In this document: piece after piece, positions 33,456-42,635 of the stretch | Numbering within the stretch: the first letter of the stretch is position 1 | How the letters are laid out: each line of letters opens with the position of its first letter | Assembly (NCBI RefSeq): GCF_037975245.1 | Contig: NC_092577.1 | Location: 11,414,013 to 11,478,012 of the forward strand | Source of the DNA: Apostichopus japonicus | Taxonomy: Eukaryota > Echinodermata > Holothuroidea > Aspidochirotida > Stichopodidae | DNA length: 64,000 nt | Direction of reading: 5' to 3' | Notes under the pieces: model-generated | What the model was told of the DNA's origin: nothing | The model's input: the letters and a program-made list of their open reading frames with translations, nothing else | Database searches by the model: none | Position numbers and translations under genes: made by a program

Positions 33456-34085
33456 CAGGGGCGTATCCAGGATTTTCTAACCCGGGGGCGTGAATTACTA
33501 TCTAAGCGGAGCGCCACCATCGGTTGGCGCGGAGCGTACAAGAAAATTTCAGGTTTTGATACCCCCTAGATCACCGGAAATGGCACTTCTCGGGCTTGAA
33601 AATGACCAACCAGATGTACACTTTTGCCTGAGAACCAAGTATTTCCCAATACTTTTTTTTTCCATCCATAACCTTTTTGAAGATTGTAACCAGTCACACA
33701 TCATGTTCGACCTCATTGCATGTCCTGTTGATCATTGCTTTTGTAGGTGATTCTACGTCACGGCCCAAAATATCCGAAAACCCCACTTTTCAAAGTTTAA
33801 AGCCCATTATTTGTTCAGAATTTGAAAATTCACATTTCTCGTGAAGACAATCACTTCAAAACATATACACAATGTTGCACAAAATTCAATCTATGGACAA
33901 CCAATATAGAAAAACCTCCTTCAACCCCTAACAGACCGGTCAAAATTGCTACGAGTAGAGGGAAGTATGATGAAGAATGTTGGTCAGGAAGTTTTCGAAA
34001 ATTCAGACACAGTTAATTTAATGGTGTACAAATATTACAACCTCTTATAACGGCAATTATAAAACTTCGTTGAAGGAAATGAAAA
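33456..34085 (+). repeat. Poly-G hAT-like MITE copy, plus orientation
   Basis: Starts with the hAT-like tip CAGGGGCGTATCCAGG at 33,456. Contains the ACTATCTAAGCGGAGCGCCA block (33,497) with an adjacent small palindrome (GCGCCACC..GGTTGGCGC), then sequence matching the reverse complement of 13,181-13,720. The right tip and target duplication were not found; the next element begins at 34,134. Confidence 0.6.
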
Positions 34086-34454
34086 ATACCAGATATTTCC
34101 GATATCAGATATTTCGAAACCGAACACTACACACAAAGGCGTAGGAGGCGGGGCTGCAGCCCCCCCCCCCCCCACCAAAGTTGTTCCCCTGAAAATTCGG
34201 GCAATATGCTGAGAATAAATGAATAGTTTAAAAATTATCTCCTTGGTAATTTAAATAAAGTTCTAAGCTTGGCAGACTAATTCGCCATTACTACTGTAAA
34301 AGAGAGTTTTGACATAATTGGACCTGTATGCTTTTTCTCCATCTACATAAGACATTTCGTTGTTTACATTAGCATCCTGCGGATGACTGCGCAACTTTCA
34401 CGGACCGTACGGTATACGATACCATGCAATGTAATGACCTATGCTTGCTTATAT

Positions 34455-34784
34455 GATATTGTATGTATGTATGTGTGTATGTGTGTATGTATGCGTGTAT
34501 TGTATGCGTGTATGCGTGTATGCGTGTATGCGTGTATGCGTGTATGCGTGTATGCGTGTATGCGTGTATGCGTGTATGCGTGTATGCGTGTATGCGTGTA
34601 TGCGTGTATGCGTGTATGCATGTATGCATGTATGCATGTATGCATGTATGCATGTATGCATGTATGCATGTATGCATGTATGCATGTATGCATGTATGCA
34701 TGTATGCATGTATGCATGTATGCATGTGTGCATGTGTGCATGTGTGCATGTGTGCATGTGTGGGTGTGTGGGTGTGTGCATGTG

Positions 34785-34840
<56 letters not shown>

Positions 34841-35182
34841 TGTGTGCGTATGTATGTATGTATGTATGTATGTATGTATGTATGTATGTATGTATGTATG
34901 TATGTATGTATGTATGTATGTATGTATGTATGTATGTATGTATGTATGTATGTATGTATGTATGTATGTATGTATGTATGTATGTATGTATGTATGTATG
35001 TATGTATGTATGTATGTATGTATGTATGTATGTATGTATGTATGTATGTATGTATGTATGTATGTATGTATGTATGTATGTATGTATGTATGTATGTATG
35101 TATGTATGTATGTATGTATGTATGTATGTATGTATGTGTGTATGTATGTATGTATGTATGTATGTATATATGTATGTATATG
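34455..35182. repeat. ~0.7-kb compound tetranucleotide microsatellite
   Basis: Blocks in order on the plus strand: TGTATGCG octamers (34,491-34,617), TGTATGCA (to ~34,722), TGTGTGCA and TGTGTGGG (to ~34,785), pure GCGT (to ~34,840), then pure GTAT (34,849-35,182). All six frames stay open because no variant gives a stop, so the long open frames of 240-330 codons are not genes. It continues directly from the ATACATAC tail of the antisense SINE. Confidence 0.95.
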
Positions 35183-35409
35183 TGATCTTCCCGCAAGCAG
35201 GAACTCGCGAAAGAAGCCATGGAAGCTTATAGACTCGCAAGCTGACCGGAGCCAATCTCTCGGCACACATCCATTTGACGTCCACGTCGGGAAGTTGTTA
35301 TTGAACAACACCCTTGCCAGACGACACACCTTGCTGTCGGCGGGAAATCGAACCGGGGATCTCATGACTGGGAGACGCCGGCCTTAACCACTAGGCTATA
35401 CACTCCGCC
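35183..35409 (-). repeat. Complete tRNA-derived SINE, antisense
   Basis: On the minus strand it begins GGCGGAGTGTATAGCC. It has a box A (TAGCCTAGTGGTTAAGGC) and box B (GGTTCGATTTCCC) at tRNA spacing, then the family body (GAGATTGGCTCCGGTCAGC, TTTCGCGAGTTCCTGCTTGC) and an ATACATAC tail that merges into the microsatellite. Same family as 59,297-59,528. Confidence 0.88.
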
Positions 35410-35609
35410 TATTGACATTAACATGTTGAAATTTTGGTTATATTTTTTCGGGCAAGTCGTTATACAGCCCCCAAATCCAATTGGGCTCCTACGCCTTTGA
35501 CTACACACATAGACAGTTTTGAGGCTGTTCATTTTTGAACATGCATTTTCATGCTCACTGATATTATGTGATGTCTGCTCTTTGCTTTACAAATTCGAAA
35601 AGGCGTGTA

Positions 35610-35865
35610 GCGAGTAATTTGCCAACGGAAGGGCGAAGCCTGTAGGCAAACTATCTAAGCGAAGCGCCACCATGAGTTGGCGCGAAGCGTACAAGAAAAT
35701 TTTGGCCGAAAAAGCCTCCCAGATCGCTGGAAATGACACTTCCCAGGCCTTGTAAGTTGCATCTAAGCATTGTCTATTTTTAAATTACTAGCGATATCAT
35801 AGAGAAAATTTGCTCGGGTGGGGGGGGGGGGGGCGGTCGCCCCTTCCCGAAATGCGTCATGTTCC
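35610..35865. repeat. Fragment of the GGAGCGCCACC repeat family with poly-G tract
   Basis: Contains ACTATCTAAGCGAAGCGCCA (35,650), TTGGCGCGAAGCGTACAA and CGCTGGAAATGACACTTCCC, related to 15,225-15,330 and 33,499-33,590. A G-run lies at 35,819-35,834. The ends are unclear. Confidence 0.6.
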
Positions 35866-36290
35866 CCGACGACTCGGTCGAGTTCAAGACCAGCCACAGT
35901 TTGTTCCATTGCACAATTGAACAATTGTTCAAGGCGTCCAGACACACACACGCGTTATGCTAGACCATATATAGTATATATATATATATATATATATAGA
36001 TACATTAGTGAGAGAGGAAAAATGGAAACGTCAACTAGAGCACCAATGGTGCAGAAGCTCATACCTTTTCGAGCTTAAAAATGTAGGGCCCACAAAACTT
36101 TATGGCCCACCAAATTTCATGCCATTTTCAGATTCCACCAATTTTGGGCCCATGAGGGATACCCCCCCCCCCCTCCGTTAGCAGAATACTGGCCACACCA
36201 CTGGCTATAATTCCTATTTTCCCCCTTTAAATCCTGTTTTACCCACTCTCTCAAACAATACCACTGACCTACCCTATTAAACTTTCTCCC
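35866..36290. other. Non-coding stretch with TA repeat
   Basis: A (TA)n tract at about 35,970-35,998 and poly-C at 36,164-36,175. No gene was recognised before the pyrimidine-rich acceptor at ~36,305. Confidence 0.45.
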
Positions 36291-36699
36291 CTCTACCTGA
36301 GCAGACCTGAAGTATGGAACGCGAAAAGGGCAACCGTATTTCGTTGCCTAAACTAAGTTTGTTTCGTTGCCTCAACTAAGTTTGTTGCTGTCTAATCTAA
36401 AGCTGTTGCTGCTAGTTTACCATGTTGCTGTTGTTCGTTGATGTCTAAACTTACGTTGATGTCTAAAGTCACGTTGACGACTAAACGCGCCTTAATGTCT
36501 AAACTCACGTTGATTTATAAACCTTACGGTTGATGTCTAAACTCACGTTGATGTCTAAAACTTTCGTTGCTAAGTTAACTTACGGTTGATGTCTAAACTC
36601 ACGTTGATGTCTACACTTTCGTTGCTATCTAAAGTTCCGTTGTGAACACATTGTGAACGAACATAATTCTTTCTTTTCAAAACAATTATAACAATCAAC

Positions 36700-37405
36700 C
36701 GCAAGTTGCTTCCGTGCAGTGCTAACAACATATCTATTACAGAGATTTTCATGCTAAATACAGCCAATGATGTTTTCTCAAATTTCCCGAGATTTCTTCA
36801 GTGCTCAATGAACGCAAAGTATGATGGTTTAACTACGTAACGCGAAAAGGGGGGGGGGGGGTATCGTTAATGTCATGCCGGATTTGTAGCAACAGCCATG
36901 TAAATATCCTTAACAACCTGATTTGTCGAACAAAATCACGTTGTTAACGATATTTACATGATAGTTGATACAACTCCGAGGACGTTATTTACATTTATAT
37001 TGTTAATGTCATATTTGAATAATTGTTTTATCACAGAAAGTTATGAGTTGAGAAAATCTATGAATTTTGTGGGAAGCTACCACAACATCTCTGATACTGA
37101 AAAGGACTTTAAATCTCACAGTATGTTTTGTTCTCTCCATATTGAGAGTTGATAATGTAAAATGTGCATTTATACCACAGTTATTTCTTCGTTGCAAACT
37201 TGCGTAAAGTTTTGCGGTCCCTTTGACCACGTGCTTCAAGTCATGATTCTGGTGCAACACTAATTCGTGTGCATAAACTACTGCAGTCATACATCGTCAA
37301 AAGTAGTCGTTGAAGTTTCGACATTGCGTAAAAATGTTATTTAAATACTATCATTTTCGTGGAGTTGGTTGTTTCTAAATACTGAAAAGCATCCAGGGTA
37401 AATGT
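36700..37405. other. Interior of TIR element, non-coding
   Basis: No domain-bearing frame. A poly-G tract lies at 36,850-36,861. Confidence 0.4.
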
Positions 37406-37413
37406 GTTGTAGG

Positions 37414-38617
37414 CAAGGACGTCGCTAGAGGGGGGGGGGGGGATGTGGGGGTGTCTTATCCCCCCAATCTTGGTAAAACTGACGATAGTTGGAAAATTTC
37501 AGTGCCACAGTCGGAATTTCCGACTGTCGCACTCTAATTTTTCCAACTGTCGCACTCTAATTTTCCGACTGTCGCACTCTCATTTTCACATATTCTTGTA
37601 ATTTGTGATTGACCTAAAATTTTCGGTCAAAATTGACCTTTGATCAGTGATATTTACCACGTTTTCCTTGTCACATTGAGAAATTGTATCTCGCGATCCT
37701 TATACTCCACCATACAAAACTTCGTATGATTTTGAATACTCTAAAAAAAAATTTCTAATAGAACTACTGTACAAAGTTCGCCAGCTTCAATTCGGTTAAT
37801 TCATGTATTAATTTTGCTATTGGTTTGGTTGACCCTGTTCGCTAGCTTCAAGTAAGTTCAGGATATACATTGTATGGTATACGCGCAATGTTTATCTACG
37901 GAAGCTTAAAAGTGCCATCAATAAGAAAAACTTTGCCCCATAAGTTGATATTTTTCAGTAAATTGTTTAGATAACAAGATAAAATCTTATCAAAATCAGA
38001 AAAATGTTGGATTGCTCAGTTGCTTTAACTGAGCAATTGAAAAAATTTCTGAAAATGTTTAATTGACAATTACTTATCATAGCCTATCTCGTCAATTGGA
38101 CATTTTTCTGCAAAATGTTTAATTGTTCACCTCATTCTGAATGCTCAGTTGGAATGAAGTAAACAATTGAAAGTTTTTCATGTGAGTGATAAATAGCCCC
38201 CCCCCCCCAAGAAAACAATATTAAGCGTGCCAGTAAAAAGCACTGTATATTTTGGTAATTCACTATGTCGTCGAATATAATTTGTTGGAAAAACAATTTC
38301 CCCTTTGTTACATTAACATAGCTTTTGTAGTTAGTAGTCTATGTAGCCTAGAAGCAGATAACTTTACTCAGTTGCTAACTTGCTTAGCCAAAGTGATTAA
38401 TAAGTTTGTGAAGTGAGGGCCTGTGTACAAATGTATCGAAAAAAAATTTCCGCGCGCTATGCGCGCGTTCGACATGTTAATGTTGACGAGTAGTACGGGG
38501 GGGGGGGTGGGTACAAGGCAGCAGTCGGAATTTTCTTGCTCCAAAACCCATCCAGTTGGAATTTCAGACACTACACCCCCCCCCCCCCCCAATCATCAGG
38601 CCTTAGCTACGTCCCTG
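37414..38617. mobile_element. 1.2-kb hAT-type MITE with perfect 8-bp target duplication
   Basis: The left tip CAAGGACGTCGCTAG and the right tip (reverse complement CAGGGACGTAGCTAA) lie between identical GTTGTAGG flanks (37,406-37,413 and 38,618-38,625). G- and C-runs lie just inside the tips. The interior has a three-unit CGACTGTCGCACTCTAATTT repeat (37,515-37,585) and an 11-bp-arm hairpin (ATTGCTCAGTT..AACTGAGCAAT, about 38,011-38,038). It is nested in the element 36,311-39,879. Confidence 0.92.
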
Positions 38618-39124
38618 GTTGTAGGTAAGGTGATATGATCTTTTCTCCACAAATTTTCAGGATTTTCAGTTGAAACTCCGAAGTTTGAACAGGCCTAATA
38701 CAAATTGCGTGGAATTTAGCGAGATATGCACACTACATTTGCGGGGATATTTGAAGAGTTGGGGTAGCTGGTGAAATCGCTGCAGGTCAAAGCATCGAGG
38801 TACTATATACGGAGTTGGAGAGGAGGAAAGAGTGGCAGGGCAGGCGAAATGAAGGTCGGACGGCCGCCCTTGTAAAACAGCGAAGCTAGGGCACTGGATG
38901 GCATCCGCCATATATATATATATATTGTGTAGAGAATTCACAAAGTACAGGCAGTGATAATATCGCATCTTCTCAACTATAAACACTAGTAAAAGTATAG
39001 GTCATATAATAAACGCAATTGGTGTTCGATCGGGACGAAAACATTTGTCTTTAGTAATATTACTGTCATTCGTTTTCCAGACATATATCCAGACATCATG
39101 TAATGGTTCAATAATTCAATTTTA

Positions 39125-39310
39125 AGTACAGTATTTTATGCTGGCATTTTGTCTCGACACTCCTTTTACTTGATTACCGACATTCCCAGATTATCTCTAC
39201 ACATTGTTGGAGGGGCTCAATGAAATTAGTTTAAAAATGCAGTATTTTTATGCTGGTACTTTGTCTAGACACTCGACGTTGTACTTGATTTCCGACATTC
39301 ACAGCGTATA
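39125..39310. repeat. Two-unit ~112-bp tandem repeat
   Basis: CAGTATTTTATGCTGGCATTTTG with a following GTCTCGACACTC recurs at 39,239 as CAGTATTTTTATGCTGGTAC, again followed by TTGTCTAGACACTC and CTTGATT.CCGACATTC. Confidence 0.7.
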
Positions 39311-40252
39311 TGCATAGCCTATAAGTATAACATTAAAACATTTTAAAAGTTGTTTACCGTGCAGCCTCCTATTCGTATGAGTTGTACTAACGCACATGTT
39401 ATCTGATAGGCTGGCTGTGGGAGATACGGTAGCTTATAAAACAAGGTTTCCACAAGTTTGCGTTTGGTGACTCCAAATGGACTTGGACCTCCAAGACCCC
39501 TATTGTTTTTGGTGCAGGTGTGTATAGCCACGTACAATAGACTGACTTGTGTTTATTTAACGTATCAAAATGGTGGTTCGGGCCATTTCTATAGTAACAG
39601 CTAGTTCTGCTTATACTAACACCTTTCTAGTGTACTGAAGTCATCGATACCTCAATGCATTTTGCATTCTGGTTTACATTACGCGGTTGAGCAATTTTGA
39701 ACAGCGCCGATAGCAACAACGTAAGTTTAGACAATGACGTATGTTTAGACAACGGAAGTTAAAATAACAACGTGAGTTTGAGCAACAACGTGGTAAAACA
39801 GCAGCAACAACTTTAGTTTAGACTGCAACAAACTTAGTTTAGACAACGAAATATGGTTGCCCTTTTCGCGTTCCATACTGAAGCACTCCTTGCCAAAATT
39901 TTGGCTGGCTGCCTACATACCTCAGGCTCAAAGACTTCTAAGAATCCGCAAGTGCTGATTGGCTATAGGGCTCTCATGCTTACAGTTCAACAGTTAATAA
40001 CAACTCCCAGTCCTGCTTTAATTCCACTAACAGCCTCTGCAGAGCTTAACCACAAATGTAAACAAACACTGCAGAGACTGGGAGACAAATTAAAGGAGCT
40101 TTGGCAAAAGGTGAAGGCTCAGATTTTTTTAAACAATGGGGATTCATTGTAATTAATTAACTTTTGACCAAAAATTATTAGGCATCATCTTATTCATTTA
40201 CAATCCAACAATCATCAGTTCAACTTTGAATATGATCCATCAAAATCTTGAG

Positions 40253-40800
40253 GAGATTGAGATATTTGAAAATATTACAAAGAATGACCCCTGATGACCC
40301 CCTAAATGACATTTGACCTCAATTTTCCGAACACCCCTCATAACCCTCATCCCGAGGAACGTTGTGACCAAGTTTCATCATAACTGGCCATACACTGTAC
40401 GAACAGGAGCAATTTGAAAATATAGGGCGGCGGCCCGGGCCACAAAAGATCCCTAGTTGATCTTTGATCTCAAATTCATGAACACCCTGAAGGTAAAACT
40501 TCCATAGTACTATCGTGACAAACCCTCAACATTGTACCATAGAATCTGTAGGAGAAGAAGCATTTTGTGTATTTCCACAAAATGGCCCATTACGGCCCAC
40601 AGGTGACCATTGACCCCAATTTCGGACCATCTCTGATGGCCCTATACCCAATGTCCTTGTGTCCAAGTTTCATGAAATTCCATTAAATACTGCGTGAGTG
40701 GGAGCGGTTTTACCAATTGTTGACGGATAGAGTGATAGAGTGATAGACGCCGCACTGTATCAATAGCTCACACCAGCATGCTGGTATGAGCTAAAAATGG
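40253..40800. repeat. Dispersed repeat rich in TGACC motifs
   Basis: Contains GAATGACCCCTGATGACCCC, CATTTGACCTCAATTT, CAAGTTTCAT (twice), GCGTGAGTGGGAGC, CGCCGCACTG and a terminal AGCTCACACCAGCATGCTGG palindrome. It resembles long dispersed repeats common in marine invertebrates and the tandem array at 9,565-10,140. Confidence 0.55.
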
Positions 40801-40904
40801 AGTTGTCGGTGTAAGGGGTAGGGTGAGGCGCACGTCCCCTCTGTAATCTTCGATCTGTCACTGGCTACCATGTGTATATAATAGGGATCAGTGCTGTAAT
40901 TATG

Positions 40905-41117
40905 ACTGTTCCTCTTTCTCTTCCCGAGGTCTTGGCGTTTATCTTCTACTTCCTCCTTTTCTCCTTTTTCTCTCTTTCTTCTTTTTCTTTTCCCTTCCTT
41001 CCTCTCCTCCTTTTCTTTTTTCTCCCTCTTTTTCCCTTTTTTCTTCTCTTTTTTTCTCTCCTCTTTTCCTTACCCGGGGGGGCGCGCCCCCAACGCCCCC
41101 CCTGGATACGCGCCTGG
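40905..41117. repeat. Polypyrimidine tract and hAT-like right tip
   Basis: CTTT/CTCC low-complexity sequence at 40,908-41,072 is followed by GGGGGGGCGCGCCCCC and the tip CCTGGATACGCGCCTG at 41,102-41,117. The open frame here is simple-sequence. Confidence 0.6.
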
Positions 41118-41224
41118 TAACTATTAATTTACTATTTGTTATAGTGACACTATTCTGTATTATTAATCTCCGAACAATTCAGGCTTATTGCGGCTTACCA
41201 TTTTCAAGTTTTCTTCTGAGCAAT

Positions 41225-41482
41225 TTTACTTGATGATTTGTTATGCTATGTTAGTTTTTGTATAGCGCTTTATATGGCACAGCCATCTCATAGCACTTTG
41301 AATCCCTGGTCATCAGGCTGGCTGCTGAGAATCCAGCGCACACAGATTAGTTACCTCACAGGTACCCATTTATACACCTGAATGGATAGGGGCAGTCGAG
41401 ATAAAAGTGCCTTGCCCAAGGACACAACATAACAGGATTATATATAAAACAAAAGCATTAGCCACTCGGCCTCCACGCTCTT
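41225..41482 (-). repeat. tRNA-derived SINE, antisense
   Basis: On the minus strand a box A-like GGCCGAGTGGCTAATGC (about 41,477-41,461) is followed by TTGTGTCCTTGGGCAAGGCA, CAGGTGTATAAATGGGTACC and a 3' part with AAAGCGCTATACAAAAA-like sequence. Box B is degraded. The family differs from that of the 59,297 SINE. Confidence 0.65.
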
Positions 41483-41499
41483 CTTGTTTTGCTTATTCT

Positions 41500-42040
41500 A
41501 AGCTATTTTTTCCTGTAAGTGCACGCCATTTTAGGATGGGAGGAGCAGAAGGGAGGGGCGGGGCAAGCACAACCACGGTCCACCCCTCTAGTTTAGTGTG
41601 CATGATCATCATCCGTACCCCCATGCATTGTTTCATGGACCGCTGGGCTATCATAGTCAAACCCGGTTACGGTGTAGCCCGTTACACCAACAGAATTGCC
41701 TGTAAGGTTTCATAATAGTATGTACGATTGTATAAAACATAAGTAAAGAAAGAGGCTTGAGACCACGACGTCACTACCATTTGAAAAAACCTATTCTCTG
41801 GTCATTCTGTTTGCAAAAAGAATGATGATAATCTAAGAAATCAATTTAATTTTCCCTAGTTATAATAACGTTTCATATCAGAATAATAATCTGATATATC
41901 AGAAAAATAATCTGATATACCAGATTAAGAAAATTGTCTTTCATGGCCCTAATGGGCTTTCGTACTACGTAGTTCACCAGCTAAAGGTCCGCTTGGTTAA
42001 CGGGCTCGTGGGGGGGGGGGGGCTGGGGCGTATTCTGGTT
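41500..42040. other. Non-coding stretch
   Basis: A short inverted/tandem TCTGATATATCAGA motif lies at 41,876-41,930 and a poly-G run at 42,011-42,022. No gene was recognised. Confidence 0.4.
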
Positions 42041-42044
42041 TAGT

Positions 42045-42392
42045 TCGGGTAGTAACCTGGGTGAGGAATCTGTGCTGGTGTATTTGTGCGGGTAGAGTTT
42101 CCCCGGAGGTAATTGCTGGGGGTGGGGTTAATTGTCCTCGGGGGTATTTGTCCTCGATGTATGTCCGGGGTAGTTGTCCCGGGGGTAGTTGTCTGGGGGT
42201 ACTTATCCTCGGGGGTATTTGTCCTCGGTGGTGTATGTCCGGGGGATATTTGTCCGGGGGTAATTGTCCTCGGAGGTATTCGTCCTCGGGGGTTTTTGTC
42301 CGGGGGGTGATCGTCCGGGGGTACTTGTCCCGGGGGTATGAGTCCGGGGGTATATGTCCGGGGGGTATTTGTCCGGGGGGTATTTGTCCGGC
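42045..42392. repeat. G-rich minisatellite, GGGGGTATTTGTCC-type units
   Basis: About 20-23 units of 14-16 bp, the reverse complement of the array at 19,204-19,482. It ends 244 bp before the TRIM start codon. Long Pro-rich or Gly-rich frames on both strands are artefacts of the repeat. Confidence 0.9.
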
Positions 42393-42635
42393 AACCATCC
42401 ACTTAAACTAATACTAATCAAAGTCTTTGAACAAAAGTTTACCCTTGACAATACTCAATCCCACCCCGCCTCCCATCCCGGTAATTGAATAACTGCATAA
42501 TGATATACCTAGAGAACTGCACTTAACATCTAATTTAATTAATGTTTTAGTCTTACTCATGCTCTCGACGACTGCAGCAGTATTTGTTAATTTCTATATT
42601 ATTTTGTAAATTGCAGAATCTCGTCATCAAGACAA

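Larger units (their letters stand above)
34134..35499. mobile_element. hAT-type MITE with perfect 8-bp target duplication
   Basis: Ends CAAAGGCGTAGGAG (left) and its reverse complement (right). ACTACACA flanks both sides (34,126-34,133 and 35,500-35,507). The body holds poly-C near 34,160, the giant tetranucleotide array and an antisense SINE. No transposase gene is present. Confidence 0.9.
36311..39879. mobile_element. 3.6-kb TIR element with CGTTG..TCTAAACT subterminal repeats
   Basis: The left end AGTATGGAACGCGAAAAGGG, followed by CAACC and TATTTCGTTG, is matched by the reverse complement of the right end. Similarity extends for about 130 bp with repeated GTTG(N)TGTCTAAACTNA motifs, especially 36,420-36,640 and 39,715-39,850. 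GA lies on both flanks (36,309-36,310 and 39,880-39,881), a possible 2-bp target duplication. No transposase was recognised inside. The superfamily is not assigned. Confidence 0.75.
36306..40104 (+). pseudogene. Candidate exon of unknown gene, split by a transposon
   Basis: A pyrimidine-rich tract ending CTACCTGAGCAG (36,294-36,305) looks like a splice acceptor. The next bases, ACCTGA, join exactly to GAAGCACTCC at 39,880 once the element 36,311-39,879 and one GA are removed. The frame then reads EALLAKILAGCLHTSG, QVLIGYRALMLTVQQL, NHKCKQTLQRLGDKLKELW until a donor-like AAG/GTGAAG at 40,104/40,105; unspliced, it would stop at 40,150. The helical, Leu-rich composition recalls HEAT-type proteins, but I cannot name the gene. 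The rest of the gene was not found, so this may itself be a copied fragment. Confidence 0.4.

Noticed and set aside
34455-35182. CRISPR-like or other spaced repeat array
   Set aside because: No spacers; it is a simple-sequence array in a eukaryotic genome. No CRISPR array was seen anywhere in the window.
34369-35387. Very long overlapping open frames (240-334 codons) on both strands
   Set aside because: They read a GTAT/GCGT/GCAT tetranucleotide array in which no variant produces a stop. Composition is only repeated Cys/Met/Tyr/Val or His/Ile/Thr/Tyr.
33456-41117. Large hAT element from CAGGGGCGTATCCAGG at 33,456 to CCTGGATACGCGCCTG at 41,117
   Set aside because: The tips are similar, but the 8-bp flanks (GTAGTAAC and GTAACTAT) do not match, and the poly-G MITE family has many similar tips.
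40872-41120. 82-codon frame with a hydrophobic Phe/Leu/Ser stretch, like a membrane segment
   Set aside because: It translates a CTTT/CTCC polypyrimidine tract ending at a MITE tip.
41997-42451. Proline-rich and glycine-rich open frames
   Set aside because: They are translations of the 14-16-bp G-rich minisatellite in several frames, with no independent coding evidence.
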